A DNA stretch of 64,000 nucleotides, taken from Warburgia ugandensis (Eukaryota; Streptophyta; Magnoliopsida; Canellales; Canellaceae). The notes beneath the pieces were generated by a model. The model was not told the DNA's origin. It worked only from the letters and a program-made list of their open reading frames with translations, and did no database searches. Both the position numbers and the translations under genes were made by a program. The stretch is from contig CP141139.1 in the NCBI GenBank assembly GCA_035236585.1, forward strand, positions 33,737,217-33,801,216, in the 5' to 3' direction. Positions 42,001 through 53,459 of this stretch are shown here, piece after piece. Positions within the stretch are counted from its first letter, which is position 1; every line of letters begins with the position of its first letter.

Positions 42001-45000
42001 TCACATATTATGCAGTTGAGTGAAATATGATGCATAATGAGAAGTATAACAAAACTTTGAAATGTCAATCATGCTTTACAAATCAATGTCATGCTAAACC
42101 AATTGAAATTATTAGTTTCAATATCCATGCATATTGCTTTAAAGACAATAATAACATTTGCAAGGCATTTTATAGATATAAAAGATTGCCACAACTAATG
42201 TCATACATCGTCTCATAAATATACTCATGCAAATTGAATAGTGAATCATCCTAAAAAAAATTCAATAGATGAAAAGCATTTAAACCATGAAATACTTAAA
42301 TATGATTAATGTATATCAATAAGTATATATATATATACACACACACATAAATAATACCATCTGAACTACCTCAAGGTCTCGCAAGTGTAGAAACACTCAT
42401 AATCCTGTCATCTGTCATTGGTCATAAGTACTCATTATAGACTTGAAATACTAGGGTGCCACGTACCTATGCTATCGCCCTATAAATACACACCTCATAA
42501 TAATGAACCCTCTGTGTGACAGAAAAGAACCAATTAAGTCCATGGCTATCATACCAATACTAAGATGGATAGACTCCCTACACCGTGGGCATGGGAAACA
42601 CGGTACACAAACCATGACTTGTCCATGATGTCATTGACTTGAATTCAGCCCTTTTCAACTAGGTATCTAACACATACATATATAATTTTGGAAGGAGGAT
42701 GATCAGTCAACCTTCCTAGCACAATGTCCACTAGCCACAATATGTTTGTCATAACATAATAATACTAGGCATCATCACATGTCGATACTATTGATAAAAT
42801 ATAGAAATCCATGCATTAATGAAATTATACAATTTCAGACCTCATGATACAATGTAGCCATGTAAAAGCAACCCTCACAAGGGTTGAGTTTGAAGATTAT
42901 GCATTCCTTGTCATTTCATAATTCATGAAGTCCATATAGTTCCAAATATGTTTTCATGTATAAGCTTTCAATTTGATATTAAAACAACATGGCATTGCAA
43001 ACTAGTAAGTTGTTTGAAATACAAATATGCTAACTGCAAAAATAAAAAATAAAAAAATATCGAAATCCCAATTCTTAAGCATTTTCAAACATGATAGAGT
43101 AGCCATCAATAGTCTCCATGTTTTACAAAAGTATATCAACATTAAAACTACCTACCTCCCATGTCGTGCTTCATGATTTAGTTATATCCCTCCAATCAAT
43201 TTATTGATCAACCTATCAATATTCCAGATTCCTTGTCAATGTCAAGTTATATTATAAATTACAAAAAGGAATCTATTTTAGCCCAATTTGATAGTCCAGA
43301 TAATCTATTAGTCGTAGAACCATTAGGTTTTAGTGATTCATCACTAATCAAACACCAAAATCACACGGTCTCGGCCTTTTAGGCTGTTGATATGCATTTC
43401 CATCTATGGTTCATTGATCTAACTTCAGTCATAGATTACCAAATCTATGCATCTTTACTAATTTAAGATCAGGGACTACAATGGTGGCATTTGATCACAA
43501 ATTAGGAGTCACCAAGTCCTTATTCCTCTACTGTTCGATAGGACGGTTGAGATTATTCGATCAATTTTCATCTAGATCTTTCAATTTCTACAATATACTA
43601 GTTAATTCAATGTTCTAGAACTCATATGTGGCAATGATTAGACATCAAAAAGTCACTATTTAAATAGTGAAAGATCAGATGGCCAAGATCTTCTAATCTA
43701 TTTCACCTCTATATCAATGCATTTGATCTATTCTACATGAATTTCAGGTCAATAAACTTACTAATCATGTCTACATATCGATCAAAGGACAATACTAATC
43801 AGATGAATGAGATTGACCGATCAATATTTAGCCTAGATTGACCATCCCAGTCAAATCCGAGCTATATTAAACACTTATTTACCTATTCCTAGGCTTGGAT
43901 TAATAAACGGAAGGCTGGATCATCCATAAAATTAGATCTAACATAAAACGGTACGGATCTAGTTAGAACTTGGAATTCACAAGTTGTGTTTAGAATTCTT
44001 ACCTCACAAAGTATCTCTGACCTTCTTCCTTGAATGGATTTATGGGATTAATCATCATTTTTCAATGATGATCTCCAAGTCCATCAAGTATCGGTACCTT
44101 CTCCAATTGACTAGCAAGAATAGGTCAAATCATCCAATAAACTTGGGGTTTCGATTCACCTTGTCGTGAAGAGTGGAATGATCAGCTTAGATCGTTGATC
44201 CAAGCTATTGTCTTCTTTGGCGACGACTACAACTCTGGCAAAACCATACTGTTTTTCTCCCCCTTTGCCGACATGCTAGTCTCCTCCAACAGCCTTGCTT
44301 TCTCCTTCTCCTTATTCTCCTCTCCTTCCTTCTTCCTTCTTCCTCTTCTCCTTCCCCTCTTCTTTCTCCTTCTTCCTATCTCACTGGGGCTTCCTCCGTG
44401 CATCAAGTTTAGGAAGAATAGACCATGTCGTTTGTTTCATTTGGTTTAAGTGGGAGGGGGTACTGATATGAATTTGGTCCCCCACCTTTTGTAATATTTT
44501 TTTGTCAAAAATACCCGCATATGACAAATCATTGTATCTCTTCCATCTGAACTCCAAATTCAGTGTTCTTTATGTTGTTGGAATTGTATCGATGTGTACT
44601 TTCCATTTTTTATAGTTCCGAGTCCAAATTTTTTAGTTTCCAAAGGGGCCACTTTCTTAGAACTCAAACTTTCCTAAATTCAATTTCTTATTTTCATCTC
44701 AATTAAAATATAAAATAATGTATGAAAAAGAAATTGAGACTGAGGATTGTTACAGAATATGAGGAAAATGCCATAGGAGCTTTGTAGGAACTTCCATCAC
44801 TATCTTAGTTGAATTCTTCTTTAACTTCCATCTTAACTATCCACAAGTTGGACATTTTCTTTTATCCTTGTACTCCTTCCTATACAAGATGCAATCATTA
44901 GGGAAATAATGTATCTTCTCATACTTCAATCCTAGTACAGCCCGGGTTTTCTTTTCTTTCCATATAGACCTTGCCAATTTATTGTCCTTCGTTAACATCT

Positions 45001-45276
45001 TACCCACCTGGTGAAGAATTTTCAAACTTATTACCCAACCGCACTTAAGTTCTTCTTCATGCCAAATCCATGGGTGATAGCTTTCATTTATTCCATTGAA
45101 GCACAAGTGTTCTCTTAACACACCTATACTTGCTTTTTCAAGTTTGAACATTTTGAGCATGGATAACGCATGTGATTACAATCACCACCGGCCTTAAGTG
45201 CGAACTCTATGAACTTTTCTGTTTCCTCATATTCTTTTGATGTTCTTCTTGTGATCATTCAAGCATATTTGTCCAT
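39076..45276 (-). pseudogene. CACTA transposase TNP2 (Transposase_21 plus DUF4218/DUF4216), split by solo LTR E
   Basis: TNP2 cuts and moves CACTA elements. The minus-strand ATG at 45276 opens MDKYA, followed after a stop by a zinc-ribbon-like start (FIEFALKAGGD, RYPCSKC). Then come NDCILYRKEYKDKRKCPTCG (near 44840), LLWHFPHI up to the LTR E insertion, and LVWHAKGN on the far side (near 41560). Next are QPRNDIDVYLALLI (near 41290), HVRKMSFFGHRRWL (near 41080) and NVMHIEKNVCQSL (near 40805), the Transposase_21 signature. DUF4218-like LKGYIENHNLLEGCIAKCYI lies near 40180, and the DUF4216-like tail PSQAKQVFYVQD near 39260 ends at 39076. Many stops are present. Confidence 0.85.
41632..44754 (-). 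mobile_element. Solo LTR E, 3123 bp, TSD GAATA
   Basis: Plus-strand ends are TGTGACATCACGGG and GGATTGTTACA, with GAATA on both sides (41627-41631; 44755-44759). It belongs to the same family as LTR B and LTR F: shared first ~120 bases including GTGGGGCCTTGAGTTTG and ACCAAATAGCGAAAAA. The TNP2 reading frame can be followed directly from one side to the other once LTR E and one GAATA are removed, which confirms the boundaries. No interior sequence is left. Small frames inside (41736-42068, 43984-44449) are LTR sequence. Confidence 0.9.
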
Positions 45277-45330
45277 TTATTTCACAAATTAAAGATAATC
45301 TATAGATTAAGACTTGTTAGGCATGAAAAG

Positions 45331-45751
45331 ATTATAGTAAACTTAGTTAGACATTTTATCAAACACTAGGTATACAAGAATTATAAGTTTAAAAAAAACT
45401 AAATTACATGCATGCACATATGGAATTTTTCAACTACAATGAAGAACGATGCAAAATATGAAACATCAATTCAAAAGCAAATTTAACTATCAAAAGAACA
45501 GTTTCTAACAATAACCATGCATGCATATATAACTTGCATATGAGATAAATAAGGAAATACCATATTATAGTAAACTCAATTAGACATTTTACCAAACATT
45601 AGGTATACAAGAATTATGTTTTTGAAAAAACTAAATTACATGCATGCTCATGTGGAATTTTTTAGCTACAATGAAGAACGACGTAAAATATGAAACATAA
45701 ATTCAAAAGCAAATTTAACTATCAAAAGAACAATTTCTAACAATAACCATG
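45331..45751. repeat. Direct duplication, 189 bp units 44 bp apart
   Basis: 45331-45519 and 45564-45751 match closely: ATTATAGTAAAC, TAGGTATACAAGAATTAT, ACTAAATTACATGCATGC, ACAATGAAGAACGA and CTAACAATAACCATG occur in the same order. It lies just upstream of the TNP2 start codon (45276) on the minus strand, in the presumed promoter side of the CACTA element. Confidence 0.9.
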
Positions 45752-45959
45752 AGACAAAATAATAACCAATATTACTCAAATCGCCCAATATTGACCGAGA
45801 ATGTATATATATGATTCAGATTCACACTTAGGATTTGGTTGAAGATAGCCACAACAAAATGAAACTGTATGAGCTTTAGTTTGAAAGATAGTAAAAAACC
45901 CCAAAAGACTATGTAAAAGTGCTTAGAATTGAGAAGCACTTGCAAAGTTTGGTTTTTGC

Positions 45960-46244
45960 ATAACAACTTTTAAAGGTATGCAATTTTAAAGTTGTTTTCT
46001 AAAAAATGATTTTAGATGTACTTTTAAACTTGTTACTCAAAAACAAATTTAGAAGAATGAACTTTTGAAGGCGTTTAACTAAAATGACTCTAAAAGTTCC
46101 TAATTTTGATTTAGTTTTTACGTGGGTGATGAATTTAAAAGTTGCACATTGTTAGACTTAACTCTTGAAGTCGTTTACATAAATGACTTTTAATTAGGAT
46201 TTTAAAGTCATTTTTACATAAACGACTTTGGAAGTCCATTATGC

Positions 46245-46283
<39 letters not shown>

Positions 46284-46385
46284 TTGATTCCTGCCATACT
46301 AAAGAAATCACTTTTTATAAACGACTTCTTAAGTATGATTATTAAAGTCATTTTCTGGATAATGACTTGAAAAATATCTATGAAG
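45960..46385. repeat. Subterminal-type motif cluster, right end of CACTA element
   Basis: TTAAAGTCATTTTTACATAAACGACTTTGG and many variants occur in both orientations; the cluster also holds an (AAT)n tract (46246-46282). It sits upstream of TNP2, where a 5' subterminal region is expected. The true terminal CACTA inverted repeat was not found; GGTATAGCAG near 46393 is only a weak candidate. Confidence 0.6.
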
Positions 46386-49174
46386 TTGGCTGGTATAGCA
46401 GTTTATCTTGATGTGTGCAATAAATCTTATCCATTGATAAATCTTTGAAAAGGCCCACTTGTTCATGATTTTAACCAACTAAAATCTAGTCTAAGTTTTA
46501 TAGAAACACTCCTAAATTTACATGGAAACCTCTAAAAATAAAGAAGCACCTATTTAGATGTCCCATCATTTCAGGTAAAGCACAACGATGTCTTCTCCCA
46601 CCTTATTCACGAAGACCATGATCATTTCTAAGACCTTTCATGGTAGATTAAGACCTTACCTACAATACAAAGGAACCTGCATTGAAAGAACTTGGAAGAT
46701 ACAACAATGCAATTGTAGGCTTTTATTTTTCTTCATGCTCCATATCATACTGCTACATGAGATTAGTAGTAGGAAGGGATTTTCCTTTGCAAGGTCATGA
46801 TTTTGGGTTGCTCTTTGGTTTAGGGTCATCTATAAAGATTCCCTTGTCTACCAAAAGAAAAAAGAGATGAGAGACACCTGCTCCATGTGCATGAGTAGTT
46901 GTAACTACTCCAACCATAATCCCAAAACTCGAAAAATCAACTTGATTGAACTCAAAAGCCTGACAAGTCAAGTTGGCTTAAAATGACTTGTGGGTGATTT
47001 GAAAGTATTCCAGTGGGATTTTCAATAATTTTTTATAGTGCTACTTGTATTAAGAGTTTCACATTATATGTATAAATGATTGTCAAGCGAGTTGATTAGG
47101 ATGTTTTACTATTGTTTGGGAGGTCTTTTGTTTAAATTTCTAACTTAAACATTTATATTTTGCAGCAAGTTGACTCAATTTGCTATTGTGGAGAGTAATT
47201 TGGACAAGTTTTTAAACTCATAAGTTTTAGAAATGTAACTCTAATATTGAGATTCTATGTAACTTTATGTTATGGTTTTTCACACTTTCAAATTCCATCT
47301 GTATGTGCCTAGGTCTACTATATGATGGATGTGCATATTTTCTTTTGAAAAGTATGGGTAGGTAGAAGCACAATATAGGGGTGACTCTTTCAATGATCTT
47401 CATTCTAAGCTGTCTATCTTATTGAACCTATTATTAGATGATAAATTTTTTACCTTTTGATGATTCACACTGTACCTAACAGTTTCTCAGAAATCTGATG
47501 TGCATATATAATTTTGTTTATCTACATATTGTTCAAATGTATAAAGAATAGAGACTGGAATATTGTGGAACAGTTTAGATTTCCATGTAAGCAAAAGAAA
47601 TGTTTGGCTAGTACATGGCTTCACTTGAAACCCACACTACCTTTCTGTAAACATGCTATTGTGAGAAAGTGGCAAGATCTTAGGTTGTAGAACATAATGT
47701 ACAAAATCTAGAAATCAACTGAAAATTTGTTTGAGAAAAGTTGGATACATTGGGTGAGCAATGTGAAAATTTGGCAAATTCAAGAGTCTTCTTATATGAT
47801 GCTTAATTTAGAAAAAAAGGGAACCCCAGTGCATGGAGTTCCAAATTATGACATTTAATTCGTAAGTCATTAAAGGGATAGCTATTTACTAAACATAATA
47901 ATTTGTTAGGTCAAGAAGCATTAGATATTCTTTTATTTCTTTCTAGCTATGTTAACTATTTGGATTGTTCCACAAACTGTTTCATGATATTTTGAATACT
48001 TGGCTTAGATTCCAAACCTCGTGATATAGTCATTGCCATGTTATACTGTGCAGGGTTGAATTCACCCTCATGCAAATTATTACTCTTAGAAACTGGTTCT
48101 ATAACTTGGAAGATTTGACTATGAAACTGCAAAAGCTTAAAGGTATTTGCTCCTTGAATTTTCTTCTCTCCAAATTCAGTACTTCTAATACTAGATTGTC
48201 TTAATAATACTAAAACTAACACCACTTCCTCTAATACAAACTTCTATCCTTGGATGCTTTCCTTCTGAACAAGTTGTTATCATCCAAAGCTAGAAGTGTA
48301 AGATAAAGAATGTATTCAAATATTAGCACCCTACCTAAAATCCATGAGTTAATTAACTTGATCCATGTAAGAGATGTCAAAGTGTAAGATCATGTATGTC
48401 ATGGGTGATAGATGAAGGGGAGAAGACTTGAGATGAAGAGTTGTTGTTGATGTTTTTCAAACCAGAGGAGTTTGGAAACATATTAGAATCCGTGAGAATA
48501 GTAAATGAAGAAGATGAGAGGGACAAGATCGCAGAAGACAATGACAATTGATTATTCTATGTTTATTCTATGCATCAAATGTGCTGGATTACCATTCAAC
48601 CCAAAAGCTTAAACTGATAAGAAGTTGGCCAGGAATATTTATATGTTTAACACACTCCCTCATGTGAAGGCCTTCTTTGTGAGTTGTTGCATGTGGATTT
48701 GATAAATAAGGGGTCTCTTATTAGAACTCATGGCCTCTTAGTCAATAAGGCTATACTATGTTGGATTACCATTTGACCTAAAAGCTTCATCTGATGGGAA
48801 GTGGATGAACAATATTTTTGTTTACCAAAATGTACCTATAGTTTGTATGTTTGACAAAGAGACAGAAGCTAAGAAGAGTGATTGAGGGCATTACAACCAA
48901 TCAGTTAAAACAGTAAAGTGAGCAAAAGGAGAAGCGAGTGAATAATCGTGATCAATGACTGGGGATTTGAATAAGATTCGATCTTAACCTTTGAGAAGAG
49001 AGAGTATATATGTACAGACTGAAACTTAAAAATATTAGTCTTAGAAGTTCTTGGGCAGAAATTTGAAATGAAACGTGAAAAAGCAAAGCATATGCCTACC
49101 ATCGGCAGTCCCGTATTCTTAAATGGAATTGAAGGTGTTTCCGAATTTCATCAGTGTGTACATTTCACTGGGAA
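46386..49174. other. Low-repeat intergenic sequence downstream of the receptor kinase
   Basis: No gene was recognised. Minus-strand frame 47956-48225 (89 codons) and plus-strand frame 46588-46800 match no family I know. Two ~65 bp direct repeats at about 48585-48650 and 48763-48827 share GGATTACCATTYRACC and AAAGCTT(C/A)A(T/A)CTGAT, a phrase common in dispersed plant repeats. Otherwise the sequence looks single-copy. Confidence 0.5.
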
Positions 49175-51676
49175 TCATCTGCCTTCATCGGTTATCAGTT
49201 GGGAGAAAACTTGGCCGACATTCGTTTCTGATTGCTCGTCACTCGTCTCAGCTGCCTCACCCACTCTTGTGCTGCTTGAAGGTTCTCTTCGAACAGAAGG
49301 CAATGGAAGGAAAGCTTTCCCACTGGCACTATCTTCATGTGGTTCTCTTCGCATTGAAGTCTCTTGGAGTTCAAGTGCATATTCCAAGTTCCAACGCACA
49401 TGCCCAACTGTAGGCCTATCAACGCCATATTCAGCCAAACATTTCTCTGCAGTTTCCCCGTATTTCCTTAGCGATCTTGAATTGATTTGATCAGCAATTC
49501 GAGGATCAACTATCTGTTTCAGCAAACCTCTCTTTTGAAAATGCATTGCCCATTCTGCTAAGTTCACCTGCTCGTTTGGAAGTGTATAATCAATCACAGG
49601 TCTCGCGCATATGACTTCCAGTAGAAGGACTCCGAATGAATAAACATCCGATTTTTCTGTCAACTGATGCCTCTTGTAGTACTCTGGATCGAGATACCCA
49701 AAGCTTCCTTTGACGGCTGTGCTAATATGGGTCTGATCAAATGCAAGGCCAAACTTCGACAACCCAAAATCAGCAACCTTCGCCAGAAAATTCTCGTCAA
49801 GCAAAATATTTGCGGACTTGACGTCACGATGTATGATTCTCTGTGAATATCCTGTGTGGAGGTAGTGAAGACCCCTTGCCGAATCAACGCAGATCTCGAG
49901 CCTCTGTTTCCAAGACAAACAAGGCAAATTCGAACCATAGAGATGTTTCTTGAGCGGCCCCTTTTCCATGAATTCGTAGACCAATATCATCTCCGACTGT
50001 TCTTTGCAGTACCCAATCAATGAAACAAGATGTCGATGCCGAATTCTTGATAGGACATAAATTTCAGTATGAAACTCTAGGCGGCCCTGCCTAGAACCCG
50101 GCATTCCTCGTTTCACAGCTACTCTAGTTCCATCTCTGAGAACCCCTTTGTAGACCTTACCAAAACCTCCAGAACCAATGACAGAATTATCATTGAAATC
50201 ATTAGTTGCTAGCTTAATTTCATCAAAAGGTATCTGCAGGGAAAGGTTTATGTTCGGCGAAGGGGATAAATTAGCTACTTCTATTATGTTAGTTCCAAGA
50301 CTCTGTGAATTTCTTCCATGTAATGGCATAGTTTGCCACTCAACAGACGTTTCCTTTGGCATCTGCAGCTGTCTACATTTAGCCACCAAAAACACAAGAA
50401 AAGCCAGTCCTCCGAGAATTGAACCAATCAGAACACCAATTGCGACTCTTTTCTTTGACCTACTTCCCAATTTTGAGCTCTCAGAGACCCTTCCACTGAA
50501 ACCACCCATTGAATTGTTCAACTTCATGATCTCCAATCCATTTAATATAGCAGTTCTATTGGAAGGACTACTCATACTCGAAGGACCAAGGCTTATATTG
50601 ATAAATCCGGTACTCTCAGGATCAGCAACATAGTCTATGTAGAAAGGCACTGGTTCCGCTGTAGAGACGATGTCATATGGTTGGAATTCTTTTGCAAACA
50701 AATCGTTGATATAGACAATGAAATACAGTTGCGAAGCTGATTTCTCGGATTTGCTAACTATGTCGCAGAAATGCATCCGAACAAGGTACCTGTAGCCCAA
50801 ATCCACTTGGAACGTCCAAGTCATGTTGAAAACTGGGTCGGCGAGGTCCAACTTGTTCATCTGCTTAGCAGTCCTATAGACACTATCTGGAGCAATTTCA
50901 CGGCCATATTCCCCGTAGTCAATCATACCACTGAAGCTTACAGCCTTTGCCGAAGAACTCAGTAGAAGGAAGCCATCATCAGGAACCCAAGACCTCCACA
51001 GAGTGTCATTCGAAGGGGTGACTCTAGGACCTCCAACGTTTACTCTATGAACTTTTTCAAGTCTGTGTTCCGACAAGCTATAGAATTTCTCCGTTCCTGT
51101 TAGAGTTACATACTTTGCAGAATTGTTTACGAGATCATCAGGAACAGAGAATACTTCAATAGCATTAACAAAGGCCAATGATGAAGTACTAGGACTAAAC
51201 AAGATTTCAAGTTTCTCGTCAAGTACTTCCATTATATACTCTTTTACTACAAGGGTTTTGTTTGGAACACTGAAATCTCTGAGAAAGACAACTTTAGAAG
51301 CAGAAACATGGAAAGAAGCAGAGGTAAGATCCTGCTGAGAGGAAAAGGGAAAGAAATGGAAGCGTACCATATGGGTTCCTTGTCCATTGATCTTGAACTT
51401 GTATGAAGATAGCTTTGTGAAAATTCTTGCAGTCTGGTAGAGAGATGAGAAATCTGGAGAGGGATTTGGGTCTGTGAGAGAGATTGATTGAGAACCAGAG
51501 AGGAGAATTGAATTGGAATCACTGATGAAAACACGGCCATCGATGGTAGTGTTGGTTGTTGAGCCACAGTTGATCAGGTAGTTATCTTTAGGAGTGAAAG
51601 ATGATGAGAGGCATTGAGAGGAGAGGAAGAGAAGAACCAGAAGAGGAAGCTTTATGAGGTTCTGGAGATTCTTCAT
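49175..51676 (-). CDS. CrRLK1L-type malectin receptor-like kinase, intact, At5g24010-like
   Basis: An 833-residue plasma-membrane receptor of the FERONIA/THESEUS family; known members monitor cell-wall state and some bind RALF peptides. Residues 1-25 look like a signal peptide. A malectin-like ectodomain follows (about 27-385; DNYLINCGS at 31, VHRVNVGG at 209, YLVRMHFCDI at 297). A membrane span is at about 410-433. The kinase spans about 495-770 with GSGGFGKVYKG at 501, lysine 522, HRD at 616-618, DFG at 636-638 and the APE-equivalent LDPEYY at 662. All catalytic residues are present, so an active RD kinase is likely. It is intronless and of normal length (family about 820-900). The start is the first ATG before the signal peptide. 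The closest Arabidopsis relative I recall is At5g24010; the ligand is unknown. Confidence 0.93.
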   Translation of the reverse strand: MKNLQNLIKLPLLVLLFLSSQCLSSSFTPKDNYLINCGSTTNTTIDGRVFISDSNSILLSGSQSISLTDPNPSPDFSSLYQTARIFTKLSSYKFKINGQGTHMVRFHFFPFSSQQDLTSASFHVSASKVVFLRDFSVPNKTLVVKEYIMEVLDEKLEILFSPSTSSLAFVNAIEVFSVPDDLVNNSAKYVTLTGTEKFYSLSEHRLEKVHRVNVGGPRVTPSNDTLWRSWVPDDGFLLLSSSAKAVSFSGMIDYGEYGREIAPDSVYRTAKQMNKLDLADPVFNMTWTFQVDLGYRYLVRMHFCDIVSKSEKSASQLYFIVYINDLFAKEFQPYDIVSTAEPVPFYIDYVADPESTGFINISLGPSSMSSPSNRTAILNGLEIMKLNNSMGGFSGRVSESSKLGSRSKKRVAIGVLIGSILGGLAFLVFLVAKCRQLQMPKETSVEWQTMPLHGRNSQSLGTNIIEVANLSPSPNINLSLQIPFDEIKLATNDFNDNSVIGSGGFGKVYKGVLRDGTRVAVKRGMPGSRQGRLEFHTEIYVLSRIRHRHLVSLIGYCKEQSEMILVYEFMEKGPLKKHLYGSNLPCLSWKQRLEICVDSARGLHYLHTGYSQRIIHRDVKSANILLDENFLAKVADFGLSKFGLAFDQTHISTAVKGSFGYLDPEYYKRHQLTEKSDVYSFGVLLLEVICARPVIDYTLPNEQVNLAEWAMHFQKRGLLKQIVDPRIADQINSRSLRKYGETAEKCLAEYGVDRPTVGHVRWNLEYALELQETSMRREPHEDSASGKAFLPLPSVRREPSSSTRVGEAAETSDEQSETNVGQVFSQLITDEGR

Positions 51677-51749
51677 TGATGAGAATGTGGAAATAGTGCT
51701 TCTAGACTTGCAGAATTATTCGAGGGATCGACAAACGCACACACCCACA

Positions 51750-51755
51750 CATATA

Positions 51756-51787
<32 letters not shown>
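51750..51787 (-). promoter_or_regulatory. Possible TATA box and (CT)15 tract upstream of the receptor kinase
   Basis: On the minus strand a (CT)15 run (51787-51758) is followed by TATTATATG at about 51757-51749, some 75 bases before the ATG. CT microsatellites next to a TATA element are common in plant core promoters. The spacing would give a 5' leader of roughly 45 bases. The transcription start is inferred, not seen. Confidence 0.4.
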
Positions 51788-51789
<2 letters not shown>

Positions 51790-53264
51790 TGGACTTCTGA
51801 CTTCGTGCCTTATGGGTCGATTGACTTGGATCGATAATGCTAACACAGATCGCGCTGGTAGAATGTACATGGCGTATTGATTGGCCCTCTTTGTTTGACT
51901 ACTTATCTTGCTGGCCAGCACAATGGCGACCACCGTTGCAGCAGACTAGGAGAGTGCCTCATAAGGTGCGAACTAACGGTCCTTAAGTTAGGCACACTAT
52001 TGCTACTTATGGGCTCCACGTATGGTTGATCAAAGCCGATTATCCGATTTCACTCACACCGAATATCTAGAACTCAAAAATCACAGCTGATTGGTGTCCA
52101 AGTAGATGTGTTTATGCCTATTGGATAAGACGATCATAAACTTCGTATGAGTAACATGTTACATTAGACTACCAAAAGACATATTATTGAGGTGCTACAT
52201 TGTCCAATTTCCATATCTATCTTTTGGGATATTAGATGTCCAATGTGGGAGAAATCTTATGTACAGTAAGATCTAACAAAGGTCAAATCCATAATGTATG
52301 CCATGCAGCAGGATAACTTGAAATCCTACTAATGAGCCCACACAAGGATTATTGTACTCTAGAATTAACTCGTTTCTATCTTCGGTGCTGGAGAGAGCTT
52401 CTTGCTCTTGGAGAACTAAAGATTACAATTACGAACTTCTTGTAATAACTGGACATTTTTCATCCCTTGGTCATTGTTGTCTTCTAGTATGGTGATTCTC
52501 TAGCGGCCAGTAACGCCCTGTGGGCTTCATCCTAGCTCTGAGTCTCCCTTTATAGTTTGAATCTCTGGTCTGAAGTGAAAGTTGTACTTCTTGATTGCCT
52601 TTAATAAAAAATTTCTACTTTCGCGGTTAAGAAAAAACTGAACTCCCACAAAAATTCCACAGCTTTTCAGTGTCTAGGTTCAAACTTTAGCTTCAAAAAG
52701 CTTATATAATGGGTGAAGCATATCTTCATTTGGAAAACATGATTGGGCAAAAGTAGTAGTGCTAGTGGAGCCTTCTCTTCACTGATCTGAAACATTTATT
52801 TAATGTGGCGTGCTCTGGCTGAACCATCCACAAAAATTCCCACTGTTGGAAAATACCATACATCATCCCGAGGGTTAGATATACGCAATGATTTAAAGCA
52901 TTTGCTGGGGAATGGCTCACCCACAGCAAAACTGACCCCCCGCACTACGTCCTGAATCCCACCATAGTGTCGAAACATCACTTGAGAGAGTGGCATTATC
53001 AGTATCCTACTCCAAGTCTCCATCACCGTATGGACATTTAATCGCGTGCTGTTGAACTTTGAAGAAGCGAGACTGACTAAGCCCAAGAATAGAATATCCT
53101 AGAACGCGCACGAACGCGTTTGTCATAGTGAATTTCGTCTGCAAGTTGATGTCGCAGTAGATGTAGGCCCAGTATGTCCTTCAACTGTTACTGTACAGGT
53201 TCGTCCTGTTATTCTAGTATAGTAGCTCTTTACTACAAGACGCGGGAAAAATAGGAATGCTTTT
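51790..53264. other. Upstream region of the receptor kinase, no other gene seen
   Basis: Appears single-copy. A 96-codon minus-strand frame at 52796-53086 has no recognised motif. The phrase GTCCAATGTGGGAGAAATCTTA near 52228 resembles the start of TRIM-type LTRs, but no second copy or element ends were found. Confidence 0.45.
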
Positions 53265-53275
53265 GTGAGATGCAA

Positions 53276-53459
53276 GAAGGGGAGTTTTGGTGTAATGGTA
53301 AAGCTGTCATCGTCTGACCTTGAGATCACGGATTTAAAACGTAGAAACAGTCTCTTGCAAAAATACAAGGTAAAGCTATGTACTATAGACCCTTGTAGTC
53401 TGTCCCTTCGCCGGACCCCACATGTGCAGGAGCTTTGTGCACCAGGGCTGTTCTTTTTG
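53276..53459 (+). mobile_element. tRNA-derived SINE, Au-like, 184 bp
   Basis: The 5' end has a polymerase III A-box-like TTGGTGTAATGGTAAAG and, about 30 bases on, a weak B box (GATCACGGATTTAAAAC). The body continues CAGTCTCTTGCAAAAA, then ATAGACCCTTGT and CCGGACCCC, and ends GGGCTGTTCTTTTT. This order matches what I remember of the Au SINE family found across flowering plants. It is flanked by GTGAGATGCAA (53265-53275) and GTGAGGTGCAA (53460-53470), an 11-bp target duplication with one mismatch. It is non-coding; the overlapping 53265-53540 frame is an artefact. Confidence 0.82.

Noticed and set aside
46390..46400. GGTATAGCAG as the right CACTA end
   Set aside because: It does not end in TAGTG and has no clear partner at any left end. 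Kept only as a weak candidate.
47956..48225. 89-codon minus-strand frame as a gene
   Set aside because: No recognised motif, no neighbouring exon and ordinary length for chance in AT-rich DNA.
49195..51567. Several shadow frames across the receptor kinase, up to 151 codons
   Set aside because: They overlap the intact 833-residue frame in other frames or on the other strand and carry no motif.
52796..53086. 96-codon minus-strand frame upstream of the receptor kinase
   Set aside because: No family resemblance or supporting signals. It could be part of an unknown gene but cannot be supported.
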